From contig NZ_JABASV010000002.1 in the NCBI RefSeq assembly GCF_016107625.1, positions 1-64,000 on the forward strand: a stretch of 64,000 nt of DNA, read 5' to 3'. Numbering within the stretch: position 1 is the first letter of the stretch; each line of letters begins with the position of its first letter. A program made the translations under genes and the position numbers. Below are positions 8,252 to 17,145 of the stretch, in pieces. This DNA is from Vreelandella alkaliphila. GTDB taxonomy: Bacteria; Pseudomonadota; Gammaproteobacteria; Pseudomonadales; Halomonadaceae. Under the pieces are notes generated by a model that was not told the DNA's origin, made no database searches, and saw only the letters and a list, made by a program, of their open reading frames with translations.

Positions 8252-9393
8252 TGCTGATGCGATGGACGTTAGCTGTCGCGCTCATGCTGGCGTTAGGTTA
8301 TGCGCCAGCAAGTTTAGCCCAGCCAAATGAAAATGCCGCGCGCCAACAGTTGGATGCGATTGGCCAGGAGATCGAAGCGGCTGCCCAGCGCCTCAGTGCG
8401 ACCGGGCAAGCGCGGGATAGCGCCGAGCGTGAGCTGCGCCATGTGGAAACGGAGCTTGCCGAGACTCACCAGCGCCTGGATCAACTTCAGGCCGAGCGCC
8501 GTCAACTGGCCGACGAAACGACCCAACTTCGCCAGCACCGAGAGCGCTTGGAAGGGGAGCGTGAAGCACAATACGCTGCGCTGAGCCAACAGCTGGCAGC
8601 CCTTTATCGACTGGGGCCAACACCCCAGTTAAAACTGCTCCTTAACCAAAGCGATCCTGCCGAGCTGGATCGAATGCAGGCGTATCTAAATCGCCTGACT
8701 CAGGCGCGTCAGCAACGCCTTACGGATATAAGCCGCCTCGACAACGCACTGGCAGATACCGAGCAAGCGCTCAGCGAGCGTCAAACGCGCCTTGATGCAT
8801 TAGCCGACGAGCTAGAAGAGCAAAGCGCGATACTCGCTCAGCGAACCGAGGAACGGCGTGGCGTCGTAGCGACCCTGGATGATCGCTATGGCAGCGAAGA
8901 GGACCGCTTAGCCGATCTAAATCAAAGCCGTGAGCAGGCCGAGCAGCAGCTAAGGGCGATACAAGCGGAGCTAGCTCGTTTAGCCGAGCCAACACCGACC
9001 ACACATATCACCCGCACGCAGGGCGATTTACCCTGGCCCGTTCAAGGAGCCATTACGGCAACCTTCCAGCGTAGAGACGGCGTGCACTATAACGGTATTG
9101 TGATCCGAGCAGATTCGGGCAGTGCAGTTACAGCCGTTCATACAGGCCGCGTGGTATTCGCCGACTGGATGCGTGGCTTTGGCAACCTGCTGATTATTGA
9201 TCACGGTGACCAGATCATGACGCTCTATGCTCACTTGCAACAATTTAGTGCGCGGCCCGGCCAACAAGTAAGCCGTGACACTGAAATTGGACGTGTCGGC
9301 AACAGCGGCGGGCAGACCAACCCCGCGCTTTACTTCGAAGTGCGGCGTAGCGGTGAACCAATTAATCCACAACGTTGGATTGCACGCCGCTGA
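8251..9393 (+). CDS. envC: EnvC-like murein hydrolase activator
   Basis: Periplasmic activator of the septal amidases AmiA/AmiB, needed for daughter-cell separation. It has a signal peptide (residues 1-24, ending SLA-QP), a long coiled coil over roughly residues 27-245 with dense Glu/Arg/Gln heptads, and a C-terminal LytM (M23) domain from about 265. The LytM domain is degenerate, as in E. coli EnvC: the metal-binding HxxxD is HYNGIV and the final HxE/HFE is LYFEVR, so the protein should activate rather than cut. Start codon choice lies between ATG 8251 and ATG 8257. Confidence 0.93.
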   Translation: MLMRWTLAVALMLALGYAPASLAQPNENAARQQLDAIGQEIEAAAQRLSATGQARDSAERELRHVETELAETHQRLDQLQAERRQLADETTQLRQHRERLEGEREAQYAALSQQLAALYRLGPTPQLKLLLNQSDPAELDRMQAYLNRLTQARQQRLTDISRLDNALADTEQALSERQTRLDALADELEEQSAILAQRTEERRGVVATLDDRYGSEEDRLADLNQSREQAEQQLRAIQAELARLAEPTPTTHITRTQGDLPWPVQGAITATFQRRDGVHYNGIVIRADSGSAVTAVHTGRVVFADWMRGFGNLLIIDHGDQIMTLYAHLQQFSARPGQQVSRDTEIGRVGNSGGQTNPALYFEVRRSGEPINPQRWIARR

Positions 9394-9480
9394 CGGGATA
9401 AGCTGCCCCCTATGAATTAACAATCATGTCTCAACTTATGCAGCGCCTTCTGGCGCTGCCTTTCGCCTAGCGGAGTCCGC

Positions 9481-10782
9481 ATGACGCTATCTGTTACCAA
9501 GGTATCGGCCCCTGCCAAGCGCTTTTTGGCTACCCTGCTCCCGCTTGTACTGCTGACTGCTCCTCTCCCCTTAGTGGCTCAGTCTGCAAATAGCGTTGCT
9601 GATGACCTACCGCTTGAAGAGATCCAGACCTTTGCTGAGGTGTTTGAGCGCATTAAACGTGGCTATGTCGAAGAGGTTGACGACCGCACGTTATTGCGTA
9701 ATGCCATGCGAGGCATGCTCAGCGAACTAGATCCCCATTCAGCCTATTTAGATGAAGAAGAGTACCGAAGCCTGCGCGAATCCACCCAAGGTGAGTTTGG
9801 CGGTATTGGTATTGAAGTAGGCACAGAAAACGGGCAGCTAATAGTTATTACCCCCATCGATGACACACCGGCTTCACGAGCGGGCCTGTTATCCCGTGAT
9901 GTGATTGTGGCTATCGATGGAACGCCAACCGACAGCTTATCGCTTCAAGAGGCGGTTAACCTGATGCGTGGCGAACCGGGTAGCCAACTGCGTATTTCCG
10001 TCTTGCGGGCGGGTGAAGAGTCTCCGCGTGAGTTCACACTAACGCGCGAAGTGATTCGCAATGAAAGCGTTAAGCATGAAGTGCTGGAGCCAGGCTATGG
10101 CTACTTGCGAATTAGCCAGTTTCAGTCGCGCACCCCAGAGCAGGCACGCAGATCGTTAGAACGTATGGCCCGAGAGCAGCCACTTGAGGGACTCATTCTC
10201 GATTTACGCAATAACCCAGGTGGCGTTTTGCAGGCCGCCGTTGGCGTTGCCGACCTGTTCCTGGATGAAGGACTGATTGTGTACACCGAAGGACGACTTT
10301 CTGACACCGAAATGTCGTTTTCGGCATCGCCAGAGACACCCGCTGGTGATGTGCCGCTCGTTGTACTGATCAACAGTGGTAGCGCCTCGGCTGCTGAAAT
10401 TGTCGCAGGGGCGCTTCAAGACCAGCGCCGCGGGGTGATAATGGGTACCGAAAGCTTTGGAAAAGGCTCCGTGCAGCAGATCATGCCGCTTGGCAATGGT
10501 GAAGGTCTTAAGCTGACAACCGCGCTTTACTACACCCCCAATGGGCGCTCAATCCAAGCACAAGGTATCGAGCCTGATGTGGAAGTGGTGCGCGGCCGGC
10601 TGGAAATAGCTGAGGGGCAACGTCGAATCCGCGAAGCTGATCTTGATGGTCATCTAAGCGGCCAAGACGCAATGCCCCGGGAGCGGGCTGAAATGTCTCA
10701 GCGCCTACGCGAGGACTATCAGCTCAGTGAAGCACTGAACTTACTCAAAGCATTGAACGTGGTGGATCGTCGGCGCCGTTAA
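9481..10782 (+). CDS. ctpA: C-terminal processing peptidase (S41 family, CtpA type)
   Basis: Periplasmic serine protease with a Ser/Lys dyad. The 433-residue protein has a signal peptide (about residues 1-34), a PDZ domain at about 102-180 with GGIGIEV, and the S41 core with the nucleophile in NSGSASAAE (residues 298-306) and Lys328 in SFGKGS. In Pseudomonas the homologue cleaves peptidoglycan cross-link endopeptidases together with the lipoprotein LbcA. It lies 87 bp after envC, consistent with a cell-wall unit. Its stop overlaps the end of the convergent ubiI by four bases. Confidence 0.94.
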   Translation: MTLSVTKVSAPAKRFLATLLPLVLLTAPLPLVAQSANSVADDLPLEEIQTFAEVFERIKRGYVEEVDDRTLLRNAMRGMLSELDPHSAYLDEEEYRSLRESTQGEFGGIGIEVGTENGQLIVITPIDDTPASRAGLLSRDVIVAIDGTPTDSLSLQEAVNLMRGEPGSQLRISVLRAGEESPREFTLTREVIRNESVKHEVLEPGYGYLRISQFQSRTPEQARRSLERMAREQPLEGLILDLRNNPGGVLQAAVGVADLFLDEGLIVYTEGRLSDTEMSFSASPETPAGDVPLVVLINSGSASAAEIVAGALQDQRRGVIMGTESFGKGSVQQIMPLGNGEGLKLTTALYYTPNGRSIQAQGIEPDVEVVRGRLEIAEGQRRIREADLDGHLSGQDAMPRERAEMSQRLREDYQLSEALNLLKALNVVDRRRR

Positions 10783-12035
10783 CGACACGACTGCGGCAGG
10801 CGTCCTCGCTCTCCGATTGCCTGCCGCATCACCAGTCGTTTTATCGGCACCAACTGGTTCATACCACTCATTCCCATATTGCGCGCCAGCGTCAATGCAG
10901 GCACCTGGCTACCGAAAAGCACTTTAAACCCTTTCATCAGCCCTAGCATGGCGCTGTTATCGAAGCGCCTACGCCGCTCGTAGCGACTCAGCGTGGTCAG
11001 CGCCCCCCAGGGGGCTCCTCGCTGCCATGCATTAATCACTTCCTCAGCCAGCACTGCCGCATCCATAAATCCTAGGTTAACGCCCTGCCCCGCTAGCGGG
11101 TGAATGCTATGGGCCGCATCGCCCACCAAGGCAAAATTAGGCTGTACGTAGTGAGCTGCGTGGCGCTGAATCAGCGGAAACCGATAGGCTGTATCGACGG
11201 CACTCACCTGGCCTAAACGGTAGTCAAAGGCTTCACTTAGCGCCTGCCCCAACGCATCACTAGAGAGCGATGTAAGTTGATGTGCATGCTCAGGGGTGGT
11301 CGACCAGACAATCGAACAGTAGCGATCATCACCGCTCACTGTTAACGGCAAAAAAGCCAGTGGATGGCCAGCGATAAAAGCCTGGCGAGCCGTGTCGCCA
11401 TGGGACTTTTCACACCTTACGGTGGTGACAACGGCCTCTTGCTGCATAGACTCTTCAGCCACCGATATCCCTGCCAATTCACGCATGGTGGAGCGTGCAC
11501 CATCTGCAGCAATTAATAATGGCGTATTCAGTTGTCGGCCGTCATCCAGCACTAACCAGCGCCCGTTATCCGAGGTTTGCAAAGCCTCCACGCCCACTCC
11601 AAAGAAAGTGCTAACTGAAGGCAGCGCTAGCACCTGCTCATTTAACGCGGCCAATGTCACATCGTTTTCAACAATATGTCCAAGTACGGGCGCACCTGCT
11701 TCATCGGCGGAAAAATGGATGCTACCGCTGCCTTCTGCATCCCACACCTGCATATAACGGTAAGGCGTTATCCTAGTAGCAGCCATCGCGGGCCACGCCT
11801 TCAAATGTGAGAGCAGCCGCTGAGAAACCGGCGTCAGTGCACTCACCCTGGGGGCAGGCGGATGGTCACCAAAGGCATCTAAGCGCAGTGGTGCTGCTTT
11901 GGTTTCTACCAACGCCACTTGCATCCCAGCGTTAGCCAGCAGCCCTGCTAGCGCCGTGCCGACCATTCCGGCGCCTACGATCACCGCGTCAAAACGTTCA
12001 ACCGGCACATCTATTGCCGCTGTTTGCGTTTTCAT
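10779..12035 (-). CDS. ubiI: FAD-dependent ubiquinone biosynthesis hydroxylase UbiI (VisC)
   Basis: Flavoprotein monooxygenase that hydroxylates the ring C5 position in ubiquinone synthesis. It shows the FAD dinucleotide motif GAGMVGTALAG near residue 21 and the second FAD motif GDAAHSIHPLAGQGVNLG in the C-terminal third. Assignment as UbiI rather than UbiF or UbiH rests mainly on order: ygfB-pepP-ubiH-ubiI is the same as in E. coli. It starts 25 bp after ubiH on the same strand. Confidence 0.9.
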   Translation of the reverse strand: MKTQTAAIDVPVERFDAVIVGAGMVGTALAGLLANAGMQVALVETKAAPLRLDAFGDHPPAPRVSALTPVSQRLLSHLKAWPAMAATRITPYRYMQVWDAEGSGSIHFSADEAGAPVLGHIVENDVTLAALNEQVLALPSVSTFFGVGVEALQTSDNGRWLVLDDGRQLNTPLLIAADGARSTMRELAGISVAEESMQQEAVVTTVRCEKSHGDTARQAFIAGHPLAFLPLTVSGDDRYCSIVWSTTPEHAHQLTSLSSDALGQALSEAFDYRLGQVSAVDTAYRFPLIQRHAAHYVQPNFALVGDAAHSIHPLAGQGVNLGFMDAAVLAEEVINAWQRGAPWGALTTLSRYERRRRFDNSAMLGLMKGFKVLFGSQVPALTLARNMGMSGMNQLVPIKRLVMRQAIGERGRLPQSCR

Positions 12036-12060
12036 AACGTTCCCTTAGCTGCTTGTTGCA

Positions 12061-13299
12061 TCAGCGCTCCAGACCCATTGCTCTACGTGCCAAGCTGCGG
12101 CGAAGCGGGCCCACTAAATTAAGCCCCACCAGGCCAGCTGCTCGGGCATGCGGCAGTAGGGGCAGCGAATAGCCAAATAGACGCACTAACCCATCGCTAA
12201 ACCGGATGACATTGGCACGGTCTTGCGCACGACGCTGCTCAAAGGCGAGTAGCATGTCCATATCACCAAGAGTACGTTGGTTCTGAGCGCCCTGCGCTAG
12301 CGCTTCGACCAGATCCATCACTGAGCGCAGTGCCAAGTTGAACCCCTGACCCGCTACCGGGTGAAGCGCATGGGCAGCATTTCCCAACACCGCCAACCCA
12401 GGTCGAACTGGCTCTTCCGCGGTAATCAGCGAAAGTGGGTAGCTGAAACGCTGCCCCACCCGAGTAAAACGCCCGACTCGATCACCAAAGGCAGCTTGTA
12501 GCTGGCGTAAAAACGCCGAATCGGAGAGCGCTAGTCGCGCCTGCTCTGTGCCGCTGGCATGCGTCCAGACCAGCTCCATCGCTTGGCCAGGCAGTGGCAG
12601 CAGTGCGATTGGCCCTTCTGTTGTAAAGCGCTCATAGGCAACCCCCTCGTGGGGCTGGCTAATACCGACATGGGCAATGACGGCTGTTTGCTCGTAAGAG
12701 CGGTGGCGACTACTGATGCCCAACTGCTCTTTCAGCCCAGATCGCCCGCCATCAGCGAGAATTGTCAGCGCTGCCGTTAGTTCACTGCCATCGGAAAGCA
12801 CTAGGCGGTGGCCGTTAGCTTGTGGCGTAAGTTGCGCCACCGTTGCAGGGCAGTGCCACTCAATCGGCAGTTGCTGAAGATGGTGATGCAGCACGCGCCC
12901 CATCCAAGCATTAGGAATGACATGCCCCAATGCCGACACTCCCAGCTCCTGAGCACTAAGCCTCGTGGCACCTAAGCGACCCCGCTCGCTGATATGAATG
13001 CGCTTGATCGGGGTAGCTTCACTGCGCATCGCTTCCCAAACACCCAGTTGGCGAAAGCGTTGGGCAGAGCCCTCAGCGATAGCACTGGCCCTAGCATCAA
13101 AGCTTGGCTGCCACGCTGACTTCTCAGCGTTTTCAGGTAAGGCTGCCGCTTCAACAATTGCCACACGCCAGCCGTAGCGCTCAATCAACGGCGCTAACGC
13201 ACAGCCCAAGCTGGCACCGACCAACCCGCCTCCCACAATAACGATATCGTGGGTGAGCGTAGCTGCTTGCTGCTGTCTTACCTGCTGAGTCTTATGCAT
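12061..13299 (-). CDS. ubiH: 2-octaprenyl-6-methoxyphenol hydroxylase
   Basis: Flavin monooxygenase for the C1 hydroxylation step of ubiquinone synthesis. FAD motif GGGLVGASLG near residue 25 and the second motif GNAAHALHPVAGQGFNLALR (the usual GD is GN here) are visible. Two ATGs (13305 and 13299) are in frame; 13299 is preferred because GGAG lies 6 bp before it and directly abuts the upstream ATG. The gene is separated from pepP by an 80-bp AT-rich gap with palindromic elements, so it may have its own promoter. Confidence 0.91.
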   Translation of the reverse strand: MHKTQQVRQQQAATLTHDIVIVGGGLVGASLGCALAPLIERYGWRVAIVEAAALPENAEKSAWQPSFDARASAIAEGSAQRFRQLGVWEAMRSEATPIKRIHISERGRLGATRLSAQELGVSALGHVIPNAWMGRVLHHHLQQLPIEWHCPATVAQLTPQANGHRLVLSDGSELTAALTILADGGRSGLKEQLGISSRHRSYEQTAVIAHVGISQPHEGVAYERFTTEGPIALLPLPGQAMELVWTHASGTEQARLALSDSAFLRQLQAAFGDRVGRFTRVGQRFSYPLSLITAEEPVRPGLAVLGNAAHALHPVAGQGFNLALRSVMDLVEALAQGAQNQRTLGDMDMLLAFEQRRAQDRANVIRFSDGLVRLFGYSLPLLPHARAAGLVGLNLVGPLRRSLARRAMGLER

Positions 13300-13305
13300 T
13301 GCCAT

Positions 13306-13385
13306 CTCCTACGGATAAACCAAACCCAGCAAATGTAATTTCGTAATGTAAATTACATAAACAAATATCAATAGAATTTTACTGC
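13306..13385. promoter_or_regulatory. AT-rich spacer with ATGTAA/TTACAT half-sites upstream of ubiH
   Basis: This spacer holds ATGTAA at 13333-13338 and the near-perfect palindrome ATGTAAATTACAT at 13346-13358. The layout suggests an operator or promoter for ubiH-ubiI. No protein can be named from the sequence. The base composition differs sharply from the flanking genes. Confidence 0.35.
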
Positions 13386-14726
13386 TTATTTATTAACCAT
13401 TAATTGCTCTATATCAGCAATTCGCTTTGGCACGGCTGACGTAAGTACTTCATGCCCATCGCGGGTCACCAAGACATCATCTTCAATACGAATTCCAATT
13501 CCGCGGTAAGCGGCAGGAATATCATCATCGCAGGGAATATATAAACCAGGCTCAATCGTGACGACCATGCCTTCGGTTAGCAGGCGCGGTGTCTCTTCAT
13601 CCAACCGATAAGTTCCTACATCGTGTACGTCTAGCCCCAACCAATGGGACGTAGAGTGCAGGTAGAAGTGCCGATAGCTCTCATCGTCAATGCACGCCTG
13701 CACATCGCCCTCTAACAACCCGAGACTGATCAGTCCAGCGGTTAAATCCCTCACGACCCCTTGGTGAATATCCGCCAGCGTGGCTCCCGGCTTGACGGCG
13801 TGTACTGCACGCTCTTGCGCATCTAGCACCACTTGATAAAGCGCCCGCTGAGCGTCATTGAACCGACCATTAACCGGGAAAGTACGGGTAATATCCCCAG
13901 CGTAGAGGTCGAACTCGGCCCCTGCGTCAATCAGCACAAGTGTATCGGCCTGCAACGTATCGCTGTTCTCAATATAGTGCAGCACGCAAGCGTTAACGCC
14001 ACCACCAACAATGGTGCTATACGCAGGCCCGCTAGCACCTTGCCAAACGAATTCGTGCTCTAACTCTGCCTGCAACTGATACTCGCTTAACCCTGGATGG
14101 CAGACACGCATCGCACGCGTATGCGCCTTTGCTGAAATAGCGGCCGCATGGCGCAGCAGGGTAATTTCAGCAGGGCTTTTAATAAGTCGCATCTCATGAA
14201 CAAGCGGGCGGCTATCCAACCATCCTTTTAATGCTGGCTTACCTCGGCGTAGGCCAGCTTGAGCGAAGGCCAACGCCTCTTCTGCAATATTCAGCGCCTC
14301 AGGGTTATCTAACGGCAGGTAGAGCAGTTCGCGGCCTGCCAATAGATCTGGCAACAGTTCTTCCCGCTGAGCATTTTCAAACGCTTGGTCAATGCCATGC
14401 TGAGCCTCAACGCCCTGGGCTCCTAGTCGTCTACCTGTCCAGGCTTCCATAGTGGCGTCGCGGTCTTGGCAAAACACCACGCTTTGGCCTGCCTCGCGCC
14501 CAGGCAGCACTACAAGCAACGCATCGGGCTCTTGAATGCCGGTTAAGTAGTAAAAATCACTCTGCTGCCGGAACGCGTATTCGCTATCGTGAGAGCGCGT
14601 TACCAAGGCAGCGCTTGGCACCACTAGCGCAGCATTGGCAGGCAGTTGGGCGATGAGCGCTTCTCGGCGCTGCCGGTACTCTGCAGGCGCAATAGCGGCG
14701 GGCCGAGGCAGTAACTCAGGTAACAT
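13386..14726 (-). CDS. pepP: Xaa-Pro aminopeptidase P
   Basis: Mn-dependent cytosolic aminopeptidase that removes N-terminal residues before proline. It has the N-terminal creatinase-like domain (to about residue 170) and the C-terminal pita-bread domain with the metal ligands in DAGAEFDLYAGDITRTFP, HWLGLDVHD, EPGLY and IRIEDD. Length (446) is normal for the family. ATG 14726 has AGGAG at good spacing. It lies 14 bp from ygfB, in the conserved ygfB-pepP-ubiH-ubiI order. Confidence 0.96.
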   Translation of the reverse strand: MLPELLPRPAAIAPAEYRQRREALIAQLPANAALVVPSAALVTRSHDSEYAFRQQSDFYYLTGIQEPDALLVVLPGREAGQSVVFCQDRDATMEAWTGRRLGAQGVEAQHGIDQAFENAQREELLPDLLAGRELLYLPLDNPEALNIAEEALAFAQAGLRRGKPALKGWLDSRPLVHEMRLIKSPAEITLLRHAAAISAKAHTRAMRVCHPGLSEYQLQAELEHEFVWQGASGPAYSTIVGGGVNACVLHYIENSDTLQADTLVLIDAGAEFDLYAGDITRTFPVNGRFNDAQRALYQVVLDAQERAVHAVKPGATLADIHQGVVRDLTAGLISLGLLEGDVQACIDDESYRHFYLHSTSHWLGLDVHDVGTYRLDEETPRLLTEGMVVTIEPGLYIPCDDDIPAAYRGIGIRIEDDVLVTRDGHEVLTSAVPKRIADIEQLMVNK

Positions 14727-14740
14727 AGATAACTCCTGTA

Positions 14741-15325
14741 TTAATGAACGGGGGCGTCGATCTGCTCAACCTGGGGCATTCCTGGGTGCTGCTCGGTGTA
14801 GAGCAACATTGCCGCCATACGCGCGTGTTCCGTCAGCGCAAATAGATCATTTTCGTTTTCAGGACTATCCTCGATATCGGTTTCGATCTGTACGAGTCCT
14901 GCGAGATCCTCGATGGCTTCTTGAAGCGTCTTAGACCAACGTTCGCGTAGCGCTTCATCAGCCACGTCTTCAATGACTTCCATAAAACCCAGCGTCCACT
15001 CTTTTAGCCCCTGGGCTTGCTCGGCGAGTGAAAAAAGCTCATCGGGTAGCAGCGGTGTGTAATTCAAATCGCTGGCGCTCAATGCCTCCAGCGTTTGACG
15101 CCGCCAACCTAGCAGGCGTTCAGCGCTAGCAGGATCTCGCGGCTGTTCGACACCTAAGCTTAGGCATACCTCTTCTAGCCATGCTTCAGCCGTCACATCA
15201 CGTAGCGCTAACAGACCACTTAGGCGGCCATCCAAAAACGCGGGCGACTGCATACTTCCATGCAGAAGAAAAACATCCGCGACGTCAGAAAAATCCTGGC
15301 GTTCATTGATTAGGGACATGGGCAT
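14741..15325 (-). CDS. ygfB: UPF0149 family protein YgfB
   Basis: A 194-residue acidic cytosolic protein of the UPF0149/YecA-like family. E. coli and Pseudomonas homologues sit upstream of pepP in the same way. Pseudomonas YgfB is described as affecting beta-lactam resistance through ampDh3 regulation; whether that applies here is unknown. Features seen are the motif GWLSGLL-like DGRLSGLLA near residue 32 and an acidic C-terminal half. ATG at 15325 or 15319 (M3) could be used. It is divergent from zapA. Confidence 0.9.
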   Translation of the reverse strand: MPMSLINERQDFSDVADVFLLHGSMQSPAFLDGRLSGLLALRDVTAEAWLEEVCLSLGVEQPRDPASAERLLGWRRQTLEALSASDLNYTPLLPDELFSLAEQAQGLKEWTLGFMEVIEDVADEALRERWSKTLQEAIEDLAGLVQIETDIEDSPENENDLFALTEHARMAAMLLYTEQHPGMPQVEQIDAPVH

Positions 15326-15523
15326 TGCTCGCTATACAAAATGGGGAATGAAGTCGTCGTAACAACATCTCTAAGGGTGTTAAACCGCAGAAGGAATCTT
15401 ACGGCGCGCGCGCCTGTGCGTTGACCCCACATAAGCGGCTCTCTTATAGTGAACGCCAACTATCCTTCCTATGCAGCGATGTTAACGCATTGGTCAATAA
15501 AATGACCTGTGCTGGAGTTTTTG

Positions 15524-15832
15524 ATGAGTAACGCGAAGCGGCCAACCAAAGAAATCACCCTACTGGGTCGCAGCTACATGATTGCTTGCGACACTGGCGA
15601 AGAAGCTAAGCTGGAACGTGCTGCTCGCTATTTAGATCGCGCGATGAATGGCATTCACGCCCAAAGCAATGCCCTTGGCAGCGAGCGGGTTGCAGTGATG
15701 GCAGCGCTGAATATCACCCATGAGTTGCTTGAAATTATGGATGAGCACCGCGCGAGCGAAGCAAACCTGAACCGCCTAAACGACCGCCTTGAACGGGCAC
15801 TAGCGGATACACGCCAACAAAAAGAACCGTAA
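15524..15832 (+). CDS. zapA: cell division protein ZapA
   Basis: Small FtsZ-ring associated protein that cross-links FtsZ filaments. It contains the N-terminal ITLLGRSYMIAC strand pair and a C-terminal coiled coil (VMAALNITHELLEI onwards). The product has 102 residues from ATG 15524, which follows GGAG at correct spacing; a start five codons upstream has no site. It lies upstream of the 6S RNA gene and ygfA, as in E. coli and Pseudomonas. Confidence 0.95.
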   Translation: MSNAKRPTKEITLLGRSYMIACDTGEEAKLERAARYLDRAMNGIHAQSNALGSERVAVMAALNITHELLEIMDEHRASEANLNRLNDRLERALADTRQQKEP

Positions 15833-15850
15833 GAACCTGCTGTCGGCTCT

Positions 15851-15878
15851 TTGGCATTACCACTGGCTCTGTTAGGAT
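15851..15878 (+). promoter_or_regulatory. 6S RNA promoter
   Basis: TTGGCA (15851-15856) and TAGGAT (15873-15878) with a 16-bp spacer lie just upstream of the 6S RNA, predicting a start near 15885. Confidence 0.55.
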
Positions 15879-15883
15879 AGAGA

Positions 15884-16066
15884 TGTTCTCTGGGGTGTAC
15901 GCCAGTCGTTATAGTCCCTCGAGCCTATGCGAAGTACCCAGGGGGCCAAATGCTAGCCAAACCCGTGTGCATGTCCGTGCGTCGGAAAGCCTGACGGTTT
16001 GGCTGCGGCCACCCACCTGAACCAGTAGGTTCAGGGCCAGAACGACAGCGGCATTCTGGGGAACAC
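15884..16066 (+). ncRNA. ssrS: 6S RNA
   Basis: About 180 nt of non-coding sequence between zapA and ygfA, the conserved place for ssrS. The 5' end reads TTCTCTGGGGTGTACGCC, and the 3' end GCGGCATTCTGGGGAA pairs with it, giving the closing stem. The internal blocks GTCCCTCGAGCC and CCTGAACCAGTAGGTTCAGG match the general 6S layout, in which a large central bubble imitates an open promoter. 6S RNA binds the sigma70 holoenzyme and dampens transcription in stationary phase. Exact ends are estimates. Confidence 0.85.
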
Positions 16067-16100
16067 TTAGTCTTGATTAGCGCGTCACGAGTAGCTCGTT

Positions 16101-16733
16101 ATGAACGATACTGCTGCCCGCAGTACATTCGGCGATAAAATTGCGCTTCGTCGTGAGCTTAGACGCAGACGCCGCACCCTTTCCCTAGATCAGCAAAAAC
16201 AAGCCGCTACCGCCCTTTGCCAGCGCCTTAAAGGGTTGCCTGAAATTTGTCGTGCGAAACGCATTAGCCTTTATTTACCGGTTAACGGCGAGATAGACCC
16301 GACACCATTAATACCTTGGCTTCGACAGCGAAAAGTAAGTATTTACTTACCGGTATTGCGCCCATTTTCGACTAATCGCCTTTGGTTTGTTGCCTACCGC
16401 GAATCTACCCCCATGGTTAAAAACCGTTTTGGCATCGCAGAGCCCTGCTCACGATTTGCCGCCGATAGGCGCAATCGCCTGCCAGCTTGGGCGCTAGATA
16501 CGCTTATTGTTCCGCTGGTAGGATTTGATAAGCAAGCAAATCGCATGGGCATGGGAGGTGGTTTCTATGATCGCAGCCTCGCTTTTATGCGCCGCCAAGG
16601 GCCAGCACCGACACTTATAGGCGTTGCTCACGCCTGCCAACAGGTGGATGCGCTACCCATCGAGCCTTGGGATATTCCGTTGGACGTGATAGCAAGTGAC
16701 ACAAGGGTTATTCGACCAACTAAAACGGGCTGA
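16101..16733 (+). CDS. ygfA: 5-formyltetrahydrofolate cyclo-ligase
   Basis: Converts 5-formyl-THF to 5,10-methenyl-THF using ATP. The 210-residue protein has the N-terminal basic helix (RRELRRRRRTLS) and the C-terminal nucleotide/folate motif GMGGGFYDRSLA near residue 150. It follows 6S RNA as in E. coli, where the two are on one transcript. The coding sequence includes GTAAGTATTTACTTAC at 16335-16350, one of the repeated motifs of this window. The stop codon lies inside the terminator stem. Confidence 0.94.
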   Translation: MNDTAARSTFGDKIALRRELRRRRRTLSLDQQKQAATALCQRLKGLPEICRAKRISLYLPVNGEIDPTPLIPWLRQRKVSIYLPVLRPFSTNRLWFVAYRESTPMVKNRFGIAEPCSRFAADRRNRLPAWALDTLIVPLVGFDKQANRMGMGGGFYDRSLAFMRRQGPAPTLIGVAHACQQVDALPIEPWDIPLDVIASDTRVIRPTKTG

Positions 16734-16758
16734 TCATTAAGATCAGCCCGTTTTAAAT
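16722..16758 (+). terminator. intrinsic terminator after ygfA
   Basis: A perfect 14-bp stem (16722-16735 with 16741-16754) and a five-base loop. The upper arm begins AAAACGGGC and the lower ends GCCCGTTTT, so U-tracts exist on both strands and it may serve the small leftward gene at 16820 as well. Confidence 0.85.
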
Positions 16759-16819
16759 ATCAACCTCGACTAGCTTGGCGCAGCGTTTACGCTGAAAGCG
16801 CTGTGATCAACTTAGTAAG

Positions 16820-16918
16820 TTAACTCCCCGATAGCGCTTGCGCGTATCCAGTGGCGAGTACTCCAAGTAAAAACACCACTGTTAGCGCCATCACCATATC
16901 AGGCTTTTTACGCCGCAT
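16820..16918 (-). CDS. 32-residue single-span membrane protein
   Basis: An ORF too short for usual cut-offs. It begins MRRKKPDMVMAL, continues with a hydrophobic segment (TVVFLLGVLATGYA) and ends QALSGS, giving a basic N-terminus and one membrane span of 18 or so residues (N-in orientation expected). The ATG at 16918 is preceded by GGAGATGAGGC, which holds a good ribosome-binding site. The clean start, topology and site make it a real gene in my view. I have an unverified recollection of similar short MRRKxPDMVM proteins in pseudomonads. Function unknown. It lies downstream of ilvA on the same strand, with 227 bp between. Confidence 0.65.
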   Translation of the reverse strand: MRRKKPDMVMALTVVFLLGVLATGYAQALSGS

Positions 16919-17145
16919 GCCTCATCTCCAACGTCTTTTACGGTTGCCAAATATCCTTAATGCGTCATCTAAACAGTGTTTCTAAAAAGATGACACACCT
17001 CATTAATTTCGCCCACGACTATAGGGCTATAGAAGAGGACTGACAACTGCTTTCAGTGCTATTTTTAACGCACCATTAAACGTTTTCAGAAGCTCACTCT
17101 TCTTAACAACTCTGCATCCCGGGGTTAGTGAGTACTTACAATTCT
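16919..17145. other. intergenic region between ilvA and the small membrane protein
   Basis: No gene seen. A GTGAGTACTTAC motif at 17128-17139 lies 7 bp beyond the ilvA stop. The rest is unremarkable and probably contains the small gene's promoter. Confidence 0.4.
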
